DNA of 64,000 nt from NCBI RefSeq assembly GCF_022538115.1, contig NZ_JAKZAL010000009.1, forward strand, positions 124,001 to 188,000, in the 5' to 3' direction. Under the pieces are notes generated by a model. It saw nothing but the letters and a program-made list of their open reading frames with translations. It was not told the origin of the DNA and did no database searches. Positions 63,390 to 64,000 of this stretch are shown here, one piece after another (position 1 is the first letter of the stretch; each line of letters begins with the position of its first letter). The DNA comes from Cognataquiflexum rubidum. GTDB lineage: Bacteria > Bacteroidota > Bacteroidia > Cytophagales > Cyclobacteriaceae. The translations under genes were made by a program, and so were the position numbers.

Positions 63390-64000
63390 AGGGTTTGTTG
63401 TTTTGAAAAAAACGAAATTGTTTATGTAGTTGATTTCAATTCTAAATTGAATGTTTAAATTATATTTTGCAATTTTTAACATTTGCCCTTTGTGGCTTTT
63501 GGTCGAGTGGGTGTTAACAGAATAATGTTATTTTTTATTAATCGTTAAATAAATTGATTTTTATAGATTGAATCGGTAACCGAAAACGTTTGAATTTTTC
63601 GAATACTTAAAATTTTTCGATTTTATTAAAAATGTGAAAATTGACCTTTAAAACAACCCTTTAGTTGGTAAAATCAGAAATCATACCCGATTACCATGTA
63701 GTAAGCTTATTTTTGCATTTTGGATAATCTTGCCGTAATCCATCAATAATCAGGATTATACAGGCCAATATTTTCCCCTGACATTGCTTTTAAAACAGGC
63801 AAAAAGTGGAGCGGTTTGGTTCAATTTTTATCCTAAAAAACAGTGGTCTATTTCTCCCGGAATGGGTAACTTTTTAAAGGGAAATTATCCTTTTCACACA
63901 TTCAATTAATGGAAAGTCCTAGTTGCCGACTTGTGCAATAACCGTCGATTTCACGAAATTTAGTAGAACTATTTTGCGGTTTTGGTATTTCAATCTAAGG
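63390..64000. other. 611-bp region upstream of susC, no gene seen
   Basis: No credible coding frame on either strand. It should hold the leftward susC promoter, but I see no exact consensus. On the plus strand TATTTTTG at 63708-63715 matches TAnnTTTG and could drive a gene beyond the right edge; support is weak. Confidence 0.4.

Noticed and set aside
63390-63482. Upstream extension of susC by 31 residues
   Set aside because: It would bury the signal peptide inside the protein; AT-rich, promoter-like sequence.
63708-63715. Plus-strand promoter (TATTTTTG) near the right edge
   Set aside because: Only the -7 element matches and no gene starts within the remaining 285 bp; kept only as a note in the intergenic entry.
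1-64000. tRNA, rRNA or riboswitch genes
   Set aside because: I looked through the intergenic stretches for cloverleaf T-arm motifs and known leader patterns and saw none that hold up by eye; a covariance-model scan would settle it.

Overview
The window looks like chromosomal DNA of a Bacteroidota bacterium, most likely order Cytophagales and probably family Cyclobacteriaceae (Algoriphagus, Belliella or Aquiflexum-like). The evidence is AT-rich DNA, a SusC/SusD pair, PorT-like outer-membrane barrels, lipoproteins with Bacteroidota-style lipoboxes, an ECF sigma factor followed by an anti-sigma/barrel protein, Na+-NQR, a DnaE with an N-terminal exonuclease, and several upstream matches to the Bacteroidota promoter consensus TTTG-N17-21-TAnnTTTG. 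The genus is inference; no rRNA or other marker is present.

Layout. 1-4.2 kb: a partial M42-type peptidase (cut by the window edge), an OmpA-family protein with calcium-binding repeats, and upp followed by a cation exchanger and a small membrane protein. 4.2-8.0 kb (minus): L-serine dehydratase alpha, then an ECF sigma - anti-sigma/barrel - double-FKBP lipoprotein operon. 8.4-15.6 kb: an outer-membrane protein, lipA, dps, a sensor histidine kinase, prfC, a RluA-type pseudouridine synthase, the wreck of a PIN-type toxin-antitoxin pair and a histidine-phosphatase lipoprotein. 15.7-19.5 kb: glpDKF for glycerol use. 19.8-24.5 kb: acyl-CoA dehydrogenase, adenine deaminase, cmk and ispH. 24.7-29.4 kb: nqrABCDE, closed by a terminator with no nqrF. 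29.5-33.3 kb: DUF502, DUF1080, then selD-mnmH (selenouridine in tRNA) and trxA. 33.5-37.8 kb: dnaE. 37.9-45.5 kb: a PH-domain protein, an AAA_14/DUF4143 ATPase, a BNR sialidase-like protein, a small barrel protein, a large MscS channel and rsmG.

45.6-63.4 kb, all minus: a surface/periplasmic module. Reading in the direction of transcription it runs SusC, SusD, a terminator-like hairpin, a 1100-residue VCBS/ASPIC-UnbV protein, a 0.9 kb tandem array of a 175-bp structured repeat, a small lipoprotein, two more VCBS/UnbV giants joined by short overlaps, and a vanadium-haloperoxidase-like lipoprotein with its own terminator. The substrate cannot be told from sequence.

The least explained structures are: (1) the five-and-a-bit copy 175-bp array at 54.46-55.37 kb, with up to three potential hairpins per unit and a paired base change in one stem; (2) three 16-bp palindromes at exactly 33-bp spacing filling the 98-bp gap between the AAA_14 ATPase and the sialidase-like gene; (3) the orphan antitoxin with a 20-codon PIN toxin stub; and (4) the SusCD/UnbV/haloperoxidase cluster as a unit.
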